Positions 50,061 to 60,400 of a stretch of DNA of 64,000 nucleotides are shown here, piece after piece. Below the pieces are notes generated by a model. The model was not told the origin of the DNA. It did no database searches and saw only the letters and a list, made by a program, of their open reading frames with translations. The position numbers were made by a program, and so were the translations under genes. Location: NCBI RefSeq assembly GCF_024622195.1, contig NZ_JANKBI010000018.1:61659-125658 (forward strand), given 5' to 3'. Numbering within the stretch: the stretch's first letter is position 1; every line of letters starts with the position of its first letter. This stretch comes from Murimonas intestini (lineage in GTDB: Bacteria; Bacillota; Clostridia; Lachnospirales; Lachnospiraceae).

Positions 50061-51314
50061 TCAGCCGACTTTTCCTGACTTACCTTTGTCAAACGCCGAG
50101 TTTGTCAGACCCTCCTGAGCCAGCATCGCCTGGAGAACTGATATATCAGAGGAAATATCCCACGCGGTATCCTGGAAAAAGCTGTCCAGAAGATTCTCAA
50201 ATGCCTGATTTATAGTATCCAGCGTATCTTCTATCTCCTTTTTAGAGCTTACGATATTCGCCCCCTGTATAGGCTGGGCATCCAGCTCCTCATATGCATG
50301 AAGCAGTTTTACTGTGGTCGGCAGATAATATTCCATAAACTTTCTCATATCCGCCGCTAATTCCGGCTCATTCTCAACCTTAGCAAATATCTTGCGGACA
50401 ATCAGCTCCATCTTGGATATCTTCTCAGATATCTCCTCACCCGGAATGGCATCGTTGCATTCATGGATCTCCCTGATGTATGCCTGCCCTTCCTCTATCA
50501 TCTTGCGGGTATCCTGAGGGATATCGCCTTTTGCCGTCTGTTCCTGACGCCTCTGTTCTTCCTGGCGCCTCCTGTCTTCCAGCTGATGCTGTGCCTCCAG
50601 ATACTGATCATATGCATCCTCTGTGACGATCAGACAGGTATTCTGAGCGTCCACATGTCCCTCAATAAACATGCGTCGCTTTATCATATCCTTTACATCC
50701 TTTAATACAAAACTCTCTGATTTGCCTACCTCTTCAGCGAGGCTCTTGATCGGACAGAATGGCTGCCCCCTCAGTTCTCTTATATAGGCGCGGAATCTGT
50801 TCACTCTGCCCAGCAGTCCGGCTCCCTTGCCTACCATAAAGCCGCCTCCCACTAAAAATGGAAGCATGATTCCGATAGCGATCTTAAACCCTAAATACAT
50901 TTCCCCGCCAAAAAGCGAGATCAATAGTAATACAAGGGTTGCTATCCCTGTTCCCGCCGTGAGGATACCTCCCACTACAGAGAGTGCGATTCCCGCTGCC
51001 GACGCTGCGCCTGTTCCCGCAAAATACGGGCTGGCCTTCCTCGTCTTTGTGCTGACGTCAAAAGGGCTGGCGTTCTGGTCAGGACGCCTTCTTTCCCATG
51101 GGTTCTGCGGCTGCGGCCTGGGTCCCTTTGGCCCCTGGCTCCCCATCCCCATATTCTTTCCTGCCTGCTGAAACCCTTTATTTATATTCTGCATCGCATC
51201 GTTTATGGTGCGGTTAATAGACTGATTTAACTGTTGAAAATCTTTGGAATCTATGGCTGACTGCACCATATTTCTTATATCATTCCCTAGATTTGACCAG
51301 TCCTGATGTGCCAT
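50061..51314 (-). CDS. XpaC-like protein (5-bromo-4-chloroindolyl phosphate hydrolysis protein family)
   Basis: 417 aa. Gly/Pro/Gln-rich N-terminal region (about 1-90), two closely spaced membrane helices (about 108-160: ASAAGIALSVVGGILTAGTG, LVLLLISLFGGEMYLGFKIA), then a helical cytoplasmic domain with a QEEQRRQEQ-type charged segment and conserved EPELAADMRKFMEYYLPTTV. The ATG at 51314 has AGGAGGG in ideal spacing, so the reading 18 bp longer was rejected. Operon with TelA. Confidence 0.85.
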   Translation of the reverse strand: MAHQDWSNLGNDIRNMVQSAIDSKDFQQLNQSINRTINDAMQNINKGFQQAGKNMGMGSQGPKGPRPQPQNPWERRRPDQNASPFDVSTKTRKASPYFAGTGAASAAGIALSVVGGILTAGTGIATLVLLLISLFGGEMYLGFKIAIGIMLPFLVGGGFMVGKGAGLLGRVNRFRAYIRELRGQPFCPIKSLAEEVGKSESFVLKDVKDMIKRRMFIEGHVDAQNTCLIVTEDAYDQYLEAQHQLEDRRRQEEQRRQEQTAKGDIPQDTRKMIEEGQAYIREIHECNDAIPGEEISEKISKMELIVRKIFAKVENEPELAADMRKFMEYYLPTTVKLLHAYEELDAQPIQGANIVSSKKEIEDTLDTINQAFENLLDSFFQDTAWDISSDISVLQAMLAQEGLTNSAFDKGKSGKVG

Positions 51315-51497
51315 GTTATCCCTCCTGTTCAAACTCCTGCATCTGTTTAGCGCAGGGCTCTTTTTACAGCCAAAAGCGCGTTATCTAAATTATATATGAT
51401 TCTATACAAAAATACAATGAAAGTTATTGTAAAAAATGCTTGATTTTTTCTTATCCAGGGTATAATATAACTATATCAGCAAGTAGTATTCAAAACT

Positions 51498-51529
51498 ACG
51501 TGTCGATATATAGTATCCACATGACACGT
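51498..51529 (+). other. Leader hairpin upstream of hemolysin-III gene
   Basis: ACGTGTC / GACACGT stem, 18-nt loop, 26 bp before the start codon; role unknown. A TATAAT lies near 51463 upstream. Confidence 0.35.
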
Positions 51530-51554
51530 TTTGTAATTGCAAGGAGGATTTATT

Positions 51555-52310
51555 ATGCCAGACAAATCAAACACATCAACAATAAACGCAGCCACCTTTA
51601 AGAATGCAGGTAATACATCAAATAACAGGTATACAGACAGGTCACGCGCTAAAAGAAAATTCAGCCTGAAGGATCCGGGAAGCGCTATCACACATTTTAT
51701 TGGTATGGTCATGGCTGTAATCGCCGCTCCTTTTCTTATTATTAAGGCTGCAAATGTCCCTGGTAATGTACATGTCATTTCGATGGTAATCTTTATCCTG
51801 AGTATGATCTGTCTCTATGGCGCCAGCGCCACATATCATTCTCTGGACCTGACCACCAGGACAAACCGGATCCTCCGCAAAATAGATCATATGATGATTT
51901 TTGTCCTGATTGCCGGTTCTTATACACCTGTCTGCCTGATAGTTCTTGGCGGCAGCTTTGGACGTTTTATGTTTTATCTTGTGTGGGGAATCGCCCTTGC
52001 CGGAATACTCATAAAGGCCTGCTGGATAACCTGTCCAAAATGGTTTTCTTCCGTATTATATATCGGTATGGGCTGGGTATGCATACTGGCATTCACACAG
52101 CTGCTTGATAAGCTCTCTCCCGCTGCATTTGCATGGTTGCTGGGCGGAGGCATCATTTATACAGTGGGTGGAATCATATACGCTCTAAAAGTACCCCTTT
52201 TTGATCTGAAGCATAAAAATTTCGGCTCCCACGAGATCTTCCATCTCTTTGTTATGGCCGGAAGCATCTGCCACTACATTTTCATGTACTGTTATGTAGT
52301 TAACATGTGA
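51555..52310 (+). CDS. Hemolysin III / PAQR family membrane protein
   Basis: 251 aa with seven membrane helices after a polar N-terminus (about 1-40). Family zinc-site motifs present: ASATYHSLDL (His with Ser/Asp in helix 2) and HEIFHLFVMAGSICHYIF (HxxxH in the last helix). Bacterial members (TrhA) influence membrane energetics and lipid homeostasis; the hemolysin name is historical. ATG 51555 preceded by AAGGAGG. Confidence 0.9.
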   Translation: MPDKSNTSTINAATFKNAGNTSNNRYTDRSRAKRKFSLKDPGSAITHFIGMVMAVIAAPFLIIKAANVPGNVHVISMVIFILSMICLYGASATYHSLDLTTRTNRILRKIDHMMIFVLIAGSYTPVCLIVLGGSFGRFMFYLVWGIALAGILIKACWITCPKWFSSVLYIGMGWVCILAFTQLLDKLSPAAFAWLLGGGIIYTVGGIIYALKVPLFDLKHKNFGSHEIFHLFVMAGSICHYIFMYCYVVNM

Positions 52311-52324
52311 CATCAGGAATAACA

Positions 52325-52363
52325 AAATCAGCAGTCCAGGTAAAACTCCCGGACTGCTGATTT
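52325..52363. terminator. Terminator of the hemolysin-III gene
   Basis: AAATCAGCAGTCC pairs with GGACTGCTGATTT. Confidence 0.85.
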
Positions 52364-52415
52364 GTTATTCTCATATCATATACATATGCGCACACTTCCG
52401 TAATCTTCCATCAGA

Positions 52416-52682
52416 TCAGTCTGCCTTGGTCTGTCCCTCCTTCAGAAGCTGCTGCTTTTTGGCACGGCTCATATGCTTGATCTCATATTCACGGTGCATG
52501 GCTTCCTGCTTTGTTTTAAATACTTCATAATATGCCACAGAGACAGGAGTGCGCCCTTTCGTATATTTTGCCCCCTTGCCTGCATTGTGGTCTGCCACAC
52601 GCTTGTCCAGGTCATTTGTCCATCCCGTATACAAGGTGCCGTCGCTGCACCTCAGGATATACGTATAATTCGTCTTTTCCAC
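52416..52682 (-). CDS. GIY-YIG nuclease family protein (UPF0213 type)
   Basis: 88-aa single-domain protein: YTYILRCSDGTLYTGWTNDL holds the GIY-YIG equivalent (YIL ... YTG), followed by KRVADHNAGKGAKYTKGRTP and the conserved glutamate in KQEAMHREYEIK. Stand-alone members (YhbQ/YazA) are suspected DNA-processing nucleases; function not settled. Confidence 0.9.
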   Translation of the reverse strand: MEKTNYTYILRCSDGTLYTGWTNDLDKRVADHNAGKGAKYTKGRTPVSVAYYEVFKTKQEAMHREYEIKHMSRAKKQQLLKEGQTKAD

Positions 52683-52946
52683 TTTTCCTCCACAGCATCC
52701 CGTCTATGTAAAGCGCGCACATTCTCCGGGATGCCAGGCATCCTCAAATTAATAAAACATGCACGCCCTCTATAAAAAGCAATCGAACATAAAAAGTATT
52801 TCACCCAGGGATTCAGATGCCAAAGTCATTCTGTCTCCATTTTGCCGCCTGTATAAACCTTCGATTGCGAATCCTCAGGGGTTTAATATAGTATACTCCA
52901 AATTTGGACTTTTGTGCAAGGAAAGGCTTATACAGTTTTCCTGTCT

Positions 52947-53723
52947 TTACTCCAGATAAAGGAACGGGTCCTCGGGAACGCCTTCTTTATTCATCTGGAA
53001 ATACAGGTTAGTTCCTTCTTCACAGTAGTATTTTGTAGGTTCGCTGACATATCCTAAAAGAGTACCTGTCTCAACAACATCACCCACATTTACTGTCACT
53101 CCCTTGAGCTGGCCGTATACTAATTCGTAGTTATTTCCTATATTCATCTTAATTGTGGTTCCTGTCTCTCCGTCAACATCGATAGATTCCACGATCCCTT
53201 TTGCGGCGGCCACTACCTGTGAATCCACGTCGCATCCAATGATCAGGGCCGGATTGTATTTATACTCATTTAAAGTCTTGTAGTACACTGTCGCATCCAT
53301 GCTGTAATCCATCAGTACCGTACCTGCCACCGGCCATGTGAGTGCGTCTGAATCTGTAAAATTCACTGTGGGCTTAATGTTGGCCGAAGCATCAACCAGG
53401 CCTTCTGTCTGTTCCTCTTTGGCTGTGTCCTTGTCATCTTTTAATGATGCCGCTTCAGACTCAGAAAGTACGTCCGCATTGTTAGCTGCCTCTGCTTTTT
53501 CTGTTTCCTTATCTTCTGTTTTTGTAATGCCTTTTACTGTATCCCCATCCTCTTCGCCGGCAGCTTCATTTAAATCAATCAGCCTTTCCTGCTGTTCCTT
53601 TGCCTTCTCTACTTTATTAACCGCATAGAGCGCTGAAAACCCTGCTGCACCCACGAGACAGAGGCTTAAGGTTACAATAGTTCCTCTCTTTTTCATAAAA
53701 TCCACAAACTTATTTTTTCGCAT
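52947..53723 (-). CDS. spoIIQ: SpoIIQ-like protein with degenerate LytM (M23) domain
   Basis: 258 aa from the ATG with GAGGTG upstream. One N-terminal membrane helix (about 15-37), an acidic low-complexity stalk (about 45-120), then an M23/LytM fold (about 130-258). The zinc residues are lost: the usual YGHL is YGQL and the HLHF motif is NLYFQM, so it should not cut peptidoglycan. It lies directly after spoIID, as spoIIQ does in Bacillus, and is inferred to be the forespore half of the SpoIIQ-SpoIIIAH channel. A GTATA / GGAAATGCTA pair with a 14-bp spacer upstream (about 53755-53790) loosely fits a sigma-F promoter. Confidence 0.78.
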   Translation of the reverse strand: MRKNKFVDFMKKRGTIVTLSLCLVGAAGFSALYAVNKVEKAKEQQERLIDLNEAAGEEDGDTVKGITKTEDKETEKAEAANNADVLSESEAASLKDDKDTAKEEQTEGLVDASANIKPTVNFTDSDALTWPVAGTVLMDYSMDATVYYKTLNEYKYNPALIIGCDVDSQVVAAAKGIVESIDVDGETGTTIKMNIGNNYELVYGQLKGVTVNVGDVVETGTLLGYVSEPTKYYCEEGTNLYFQMNKEGVPEDPFLYLE

Positions 53724-53854
53724 ATTCTTCACCTCTACTATAATCAATTAGTTCATTTATAGCATTTCCATCTCGTGAAAGAATATACAGCGATTAATTT
53801 ATGTCTTTTATAAATTTTCTATTACTGCTTCTGTAACTGCTGATCATTTATATT

Positions 53855-54787
53855 TCAGAACTGTTCAGCTTTTTTGACCAATACTGTTCCGGGGAAGTAC
53901 GCTGCCAGGATCTCACTGTATGTACTTCCTCCTTCCGCCATCTGCTCCGCTCCGTACTGGCTCATCCCAAGTCCGTGTCCAAGACCTTTTGTGATAATGG
54001 CTACAGCTCCGTTCCCTGCCTCCATGGTAAAACAGCTGGACGGCAGATCCAGAAGCTTTCTGAACTGCTCACCCGGCATGACCGTATCTCCCACCTGAAT
54101 AGAAAGTACATAATCAGAGCTGTCTCTGGATAATATTTTTATCTGAAGACGCTCTGCGCTGTCCCCGGACTGTGCCACACTCAGCTGCGGATATTCTGTC
54201 CTGCATTTTTCCACGATCTGTGCAGGAGTGAGTTCCACACGTTTCAGGTAATCTGCGGCCCTGACATCCTGGCTGCTGTCTACCTGTACAAGATATGGGT
54301 ACTCGTCTGACTTCAGGGCTTCAGAAGCATTCCTGGTGCTCCCGGAGCTGATGGCGTGAAAGGAAGCCATTATAGGCCTGTCCCCGTAACACAGGATCTC
54401 ATCCTTTGTAGATTCTGCTGCCGCCAGTATCTGTTCTGATATCCCTTTTTCTTCCATCTGGGCGACTGTCATGTAGGGTTCGCCCGGCACATAGGCCTCC
54501 TGTCTCTCAAATCCTTCTGCCAGATTAGTCCTGACAATGACTGCCTGGGCTTTAAGCGCTTCAGGGCTGCTTTTAGGATCCATCTGCATTGCGAGGACTC
54601 CGGCCGTATAATCTTCAAAAGCTATTTCCCTTACACCGTCCCCTGTATCTACGGTAATGATATCGCCGGATGCTCTCTGGGCTATAAATTTCTCCCTGTC
54701 GTTATAGGATATCATCCACGTCAGGACATAGGGCAGGCATATCATTATAAATACTACCATTAAAGCAATCTGAATTTTATTTTTCAC
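53855..54787 (-). CDS. spoIID: Stage II sporulation protein D
   Basis: 310-aa membrane-anchored lytic transglycosylase that degrades septal peptidoglycan during engulfment. N-terminal membrane helix (about 5-27), then the SpoIID domain with EDYTAGVLAMQMDPKSSPEA (contains the family catalytic-type Glu), GEPYMTVAQMEEKGIS, and the C-terminal GLGHGLGMSQYGAEQMAEGG signature. Start codon is GTG at 54787. Its ribosome site and probable sigma-E promoter lie inside the upstream glgP terminator. Confidence 0.93.
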   Translation of the reverse strand: MKNKIQIALMVVFIMICLPYVLTWMISYNDREKFIAQRASGDIITVDTGDGVREIAFEDYTAGVLAMQMDPKSSPEALKAQAVIVRTNLAEGFERQEAYVPGEPYMTVAQMEEKGISEQILAAAESTKDEILCYGDRPIMASFHAISSGSTRNASEALKSDEYPYLVQVDSSQDVRAADYLKRVELTPAQIVEKCRTEYPQLSVAQSGDSAERLQIKILSRDSSDYVLSIQVGDTVMPGEQFRKLLDLPSSCFTMEAGNGAVAIITKGLGHGLGMSQYGAEQMAEGGSTYSEILAAYFPGTVLVKKAEQF

Positions 54788-54792
54788 ACAAA

Positions 54793-54841
54793 AATACCCC
54801 GTCCCTTTTTAGCAGTATATGCAAAATGGGACAGGGTATTC
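54793..54841 (-). terminator. glgP terminator overlapping the spoIID start signals
   Basis: On the minus strand AATACCCTGTCCC pairs with GGGACGGGGTATT (one G-U), 22-nt loop, then TTTTTG. The 3' arm contains the GGGG that serves as spoIID ribosome site. Loop and 5' arm contain CATATACT (54814-54821) and GAATACC (54835-54841), 13 bp apart, close to a sigma-E -10/-35 pair. Confidence 0.8.
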
Positions 54842-54853
54842 CTGTTTATATTT

Positions 54854-57322
54854 TTAACTGTTCAATGCCTCCACAGTTACATGGTCCAGATGCCAGATCT
54901 CATCCACATACTGCTTGATAGTACGGTCAGCTGTGAATTTTCCGCTGCTGGCCATATTTAAAATAGCCATCTTTGCCCAGCGCTCTTCATCCCTGTAAGC
55001 CTTCTCTACTTCCTCCTGAGCCTTTGCATATGACTTAAAGTCTGCCAGGATGAAATAAGTATCAGCTCTGTCGCTGCTCTTTGTGTTCAGCAGTGAGTCG
55101 TAGATCTCCCGGAACATGTTCATATCTCCATTAGAGTATTCTCCATTGATCAGCTGCATCAGCACGCGGCGGATATCCTGGTCGCTGTTAAAATATTCCA
55201 TGGGGTAATAGCCGCCATTGTTTTCAAAATTAATGACTTCGTCAGCTGTCAGGCCGAAGATAAATGCATTCTCCTCACCGACTTCCTGTACTATCTCCAC
55301 ATTGGCGCCGTCCATAGTACCCAGTGTTGGGGCACCATTCAGCATAAACTTCATATTTCCTGTTCCTGATGCTTCCTTGCTGGCAGTTGATATCTGCTCA
55401 GAAACATCAGATGCCGCAAATATCAGCTCTGCGTTTGAAACACGGTAATCTTCAATAAACACAACCTTCAGCTTGCCGTTTATGGATCTGTCATTATTAA
55501 TAACATCTCCCACTGAGTTGATCAGCTTAATAGTCTGCTTTGCCCTCTTATAGCCTGCTGCTGCCTTTGCACCAAAGATAAATGTCCTCGGATAGAAGTC
55601 CAGCTCCGGATGATCCTTGATCTTATTGTAGAGATACATCACATGCAGAATATTCAGAAGCTGGCGTTTATACTCATGGAGCCTCTTGACCTGTACATCA
55701 AAGATTGAGCGCGGATCTACATCGATGCCATTGTGCTCCTTAATGTATTTTGCCAGACGCAGCTTATTCTGATACTTGATGTTCATGAATTCCTGCTGTG
55801 CCTTCTTGTCTTCCGCATAGATCTTCATCTTTGCGATCTGAGGCAGGTCTGTGATCCACTCGTCTCCGATATGGTCTGTCACCCAGGATGCAAGCAGCGG
55901 ATTGGCATGGAGAAGGAATCTTCTCTGTGTTATTCCGTTGGTCTTATTATTGAACTTCTCAGGCATCATCTGATAGAAATCCTTCAGTTCCTGATTTTTC
56001 AGGATCTCTGTATGCAGCTGTGCAACACCGTTTACAGAATAACCGGCAGCGATAGCCAGGTGCGCCATCTTGACCTGTCCGTCATAGATAATTGCCATCT
56101 TGCGCATCTTCTCATGATTGCCCGGATATTTCTTTTCGATCTCATTTACAAAGCGGCGGTTGATCTCCTCGATAATCTGATAGATTCGCGGAAGCAGCCT
56201 TGAAAACAGTTCAATCGGCCATTTTTCCAGTGCTTCAGCCATGATTGTGTGGTTTGTATAAGCACATGTCTTTGTAGTAACTTCCCATGCCTCATCCCAC
56301 TCCAGGCCTTCCTCATCCAAAAGTATGCGCATCAGCTCAGCGATGGCCACTGTAGGATGTGTATCATTTAACTGGAAGGTTGCCTTTTCATAGAATTTAC
56401 GGATATCTGTATGTTTCTTTTTATATTTCTCAATTGCTGCCTGGACACTGGCTGAAATAAAGAAATACTGCTGTTTTAAGCGCAGCTCTTTTCCTGCATA
56501 GTGGTTGTCATTTGGATAGAGCACCTCTACAATGTTCTTGGCCAGGTTCTCCTGCTCCACAGCCTTCTGGTAATCACCCTTATCGAAGGAATCCAGCTGG
56601 AAGTCATTGATAGCTTCCGCATCCCACACACGCAGTGTATTTACTACATGATTATTGTAGCCCACGATGGGGATATCATACGGTATAGCGCGGACACTCT
56701 GATATCCCTCCTGGATAAATTTATTCCTTCTTGTCTTCTCATCATATTCAACGCGCACATAGCCGCCGAATTTGACTTCTTTTGCATACTCAGGACGGCG
56801 CAGCTCGAAAGGATTGCCATCCTTCAGCCAGTTGTCAGGCACCTCGATCTGATAGCCATTCTCAATTTTCTGCTTGAACATCCCATAGCGGTAACGGATC
56901 CCGCATCCGTAAGCACAGTAGCCCAGTGTGGCAAGTGAATCCAGAAAGCATGCTGCAAGACGTCCCAGTCCTCCGTTTCCAAGAGCCGCATCAGGCTCCT
57001 GGTCTTCTATCATGTTCAGGTCAAAGCCCATCTCATCAAGTGCTTCTTTGACTGCCTCATAAGCTGTCAGATTGATCAGATTATTGCCCAGTGCACGGCC
57101 CATAAGGAACTCCATGGACATATAATAGACCATCTTGGGATCTTCCTTCTCATAAACCTTCTGGGTAGCCAGCCAGTCATCAATGATGACATCCTTTACC
57201 GTATAAGACACCGCCTGAAACACCTGCTGAGGTGTTGCCTCATCAATTGTTTTGCGGTACAGAGTCTTTACATTTTCTGCAACACTTTTTTTGAATTCTT
57301 CTTTTTTGAAATTCTTGTTCAT
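54854..57322 (-). CDS. glgP: Glycogen/starch phosphorylase
   Basis: 822-aa PLP enzyme (GT35) that releases glucose-1-phosphate from alpha-1,4-glucans. Conserved QLNDTHPTVAIAELMRILLD, NPRS/DVQVKRLHEYKRQLLN, and the PLP-lysine segment EASGTGNMKFMLNGAPTLGT followed by DGANVEI. ATG 57322 has TGGAGG upstream; a longer reading (57349) was rejected. The last codons (VTVEALNS and stop) are formed by a hairpin matching the right end of the R1 repeat family. Supplies carbon from glycogen, possibly for sporulation, given the spo neighbours. Confidence 0.95.
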   Translation of the reverse strand: MNKNFKKEEFKKSVAENVKTLYRKTIDEATPQQVFQAVSYTVKDVIIDDWLATQKVYEKEDPKMVYYMSMEFLMGRALGNNLINLTAYEAVKEALDEMGFDLNMIEDQEPDAALGNGGLGRLAACFLDSLATLGYCAYGCGIRYRYGMFKQKIENGYQIEVPDNWLKDGNPFELRRPEYAKEVKFGGYVRVEYDEKTRRNKFIQEGYQSVRAIPYDIPIVGYNNHVVNTLRVWDAEAINDFQLDSFDKGDYQKAVEQENLAKNIVEVLYPNDNHYAGKELRLKQQYFFISASVQAAIEKYKKKHTDIRKFYEKATFQLNDTHPTVAIAELMRILLDEEGLEWDEAWEVTTKTCAYTNHTIMAEALEKWPIELFSRLLPRIYQIIEEINRRFVNEIEKKYPGNHEKMRKMAIIYDGQVKMAHLAIAAGYSVNGVAQLHTEILKNQELKDFYQMMPEKFNNKTNGITQRRFLLHANPLLASWVTDHIGDEWITDLPQIAKMKIYAEDKKAQQEFMNIKYQNKLRLAKYIKEHNGIDVDPRSIFDVQVKRLHEYKRQLLNILHVMYLYNKIKDHPELDFYPRTFIFGAKAAAGYKRAKQTIKLINSVGDVINNDRSINGKLKVVFIEDYRVSNAELIFAASDVSEQISTASKEASGTGNMKFMLNGAPTLGTMDGANVEIVQEVGEENAFIFGLTADEVINFENNGGYYPMEYFNSDQDIRRVLMQLINGEYSNGDMNMFREIYDSLLNTKSSDRADTYFILADFKSYAKAQEEVEKAYRDEERWAKMAILNMASSGKFTADRTIKQYVDEIWHLDHVTVEALNS
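54856..54880 (-). repeat. R1-type end hairpin forming the glgP 3' coding end
   Basis: Minus strand GTAACTGTGGAGG, CATTGAACAGTTA: same as the right end of the 24972 repeat (GTAACTGTGAAGG, TACTGAACAGTTAC) apart from a few bases. Confidence 0.55.
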
Positions 57323-57441
57323 ACTGAACCTCCAATTTTTACAGCTCATACTGCAGCGGCCTAAAATGTCTACACTTTCTGCCTATATTAACGGCGGCCC
57401 GTATTTCTGTTTCTAATAATATTTGTAGCTCTCAGCTATCT

Positions 57442-60400
57442 TCATAATTTTTCGACGCCCATATTTACAGTCTCTCCATTGATGCTCCATTCCTTCACAT
57501 ATCCATTGACAGAGCCGATCACTACACCTTCTGCCAGCACCTCCTGACAGATATCAGCCTCATGGGCGCTCAAGATACCTGCTATCCTGTCATTCCCTTG
57601 GGCATAGACTGTAATCTTATCCATTACTTCAAAACCTGCCTCTTTACGCATGGTCTGGATCTTGCTGATCAGCTCGCGGACGAAGCCTTCCTCTATGAGC
57701 TCAGGGGTCAGATTTGTATCCAGCACAACAGTGATCTCGCCTTCCTGCATGGACACATGTCCCTCTGTCTGGGCTGTCTCGATCAGCAGATCTTCCTCTA
57801 ATAATACAACCTCTGATCCGTTTATGTCAAGTTTGAGCGAACCATTGGCCTTCAGCTCATCCATGGCAGCGTTTCCGTCAAGGGCAGGAAGAGCCTGGCG
57901 GATACCGCCCAAAAGCTTGCCGTACTTAGGTCCGACTGTCTTTAACTGAGGCTTGAAGCTGTAGGAAGTAAAGCTTCTCACATCATCCGTGAATTTGACT
58001 TCCTTCACATTCAGCTCTTCCTTTACAATATCGGCAAAATACTCCGGCAAATCAAACGGTGCTTTTACAAACATCCTGCTGATCGGCTGGCGGTTCTTTA
58101 TATTGGCGGTATTTCTGCATGCGCGGCCCATAACGACAATTTTCAGGACCTCATCCATATTTGCTTCCAGGTCCTTGTCGATCTTTGACGTGTCTGCCTG
58201 GGGATAATCGCACAGATGGATGCTCTCCGGAGCCGCCTTGTCAATACTGCGCACCATGTTCTGATAGATATCCTCTGTCATAAACGGGATCATGGGAGCT
58301 GCCACCTTACATACATTGACAAGAGCTGTATAAAGCGTCATATATGCGTTGATCTTATCCTGCTCCATACCTTTTGCCCAGAAGCGTTCACGGCTGCGGC
58401 GCACATACCAGTTACTCATATCATCCACAAAATCCTGCAGTGCTCTGGCTGCCTCCGGGATCTTATAATTGCCCAGGCTGTCATCTACTGCCGCGATCAG
58501 GGTATTCATCTTCGAAAGCAGCCACTTGTCCATTACAGGCAGCTTATCATAATCAAGTGTATATTTAGTCGCGTCAAAATTGTCAATGTTCGCATAGAGC
58601 ACAAAGAAAGCATATGTGTTCCACAGAGTACCCATGAACTTGCGCTGGCCTTCCATAACGGCCTTGCCATGGAACCTGTTGGGCAGCCACGGCGCACTGT
58701 TGCTGTAGAAATACCAGCGGATAGCATCAGCCCCATATGTCTTGAGTGCGTCAAACGGGTCTACTGCATTCCCCTTTGACTTGCTCATCTTCTGTCCGTT
58801 CTCATCCTGCACGTGGCCGAGGACGATAACGTTCTTATACGGCGCCTTGTTGAAGATCAAAGTTGAGATTGCCAGCAGGGAATAGAACCATCCCCTTGTC
58901 TGGTCCACAGCCTCTGAAATAAAGTCTGCCGGGAACTGCTGCTCAAATAATTCTTTATTCTCAAACGGATAGTGATGCTGTGCAAAAGGCATGGAGCCTG
59001 AATCAAACCAGCAGTCAATAACCTCCGGCACTCTGTGCATAGGTTTGCCGCATTTTGGGCAGCGTATCGTCACCTCATCGATATATGGGCGGTGCAGCTC
59101 GATGTTATCCGGGCAGTTATCAGACATTTCTTTCAGTTCAGCGATACTGCCCACTGAATGCTGATGGCCGCATTCACATTCCCATATATTCAGCGGAGTA
59201 CCCCAGTAGCGGTTACGGCTGATCCCCCAGTCCTGTACATTCTCCAGCCAGTCCCCGAAGCGTCCTTTTCCAATGCTCTCAGGTATCCAGTTGATCGTGT
59301 TATTATTTCGGATCAGGTCCTCCTTCACGGAGGTCATCTTTATAAACCAGGATTCTCGCGCGTAATAGATAAGCGGAGTGTCGCATCTCCAGCAGTGCGG
59401 ATAGCTGTGCTCAAAGTTTGGCGCAGAGAACAGAAGGCCTCTCTCCTCCAGATCTTTAAGCACAAGGGGATCTGCCTTCTTACAGAAGGTACCTGCCCAG
59501 GGAGTCTCCTGAGTCATCTCACCCTTTGCATCAACAAGCTGCAGGAACGGAAGGTCATATTTCCTTCCTACATTGGAGTCATCCTCACCAAATGCAGGCG
59601 CGATATGGACTACGCCTGTACCGTCAGTCAGTGTTACATAATTATCACATGTAACATAATATGCCTTTTTCTGTAATTCCACAAACGGGAAAAGAGGCTC
59701 ATACTCTTTATATTCCAGATCAGTGCCTTTATATGTCTCCTGCACTTCATAGGCCCCTTCGCCAAGAACCTTGTCACAGAGAGCCTCTGCCATATAGTAA
59801 ACTGTTCCGTCTTCGTTCATCCTGACTCTGACATATGTCTCATCAGGGTTCACACAGAGAGCTACGTTAGAAGGAAGTGTCCACGGTGTTGTGGTCCAGG
59901 CGAGAATATAGGCATCCTCCCCCTTCACTTTGAATCTGGCGATCGCAGAGCGCTCCTTGACATCCTTATAGCCCTGTGCCACTTCATGGCTGGAGAGCGG
60001 CGTGCCGCAGCGCGGGCAGTACGGAACGATCTTATATCCCTTGTAAAGCAGTCCCTTTTCCCATATCTGCTTCAGCGCCCACCACTCTGACTCGATAAAA
60101 TCATTATGGTATGTCACATAAGGATTATCCATATCAGCCCAGAATCCGACTGTACCAGAAAAATCCTCCCACATTCCCTTATACTTCCAGACACTCTCTT
60201 TACAATGTTCGATAAACGGTTCAAGCCCGTATTCTTCAATCTGCTCTTTTCCGTCCAGTCCCAGCATTTTTTCAACTTCCAGCTCCACGGGAAGACCATG
60301 TGTATCCCATCCGGCCTTTCTTGGAACCATCTTACCCTTCATTGTCTGGTATCTGGGTATCATATCCTTGATAACACGTGTCAGCACGTGTCCGATATGT

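Noticed and set aside
53825..53875. CTGAACAGTT and CAGCAGTTACAG near the spoIID 3' end as another R1 repeat copy
   Set aside because: Only short blocks match and the hairpin is not kept; could be chance.
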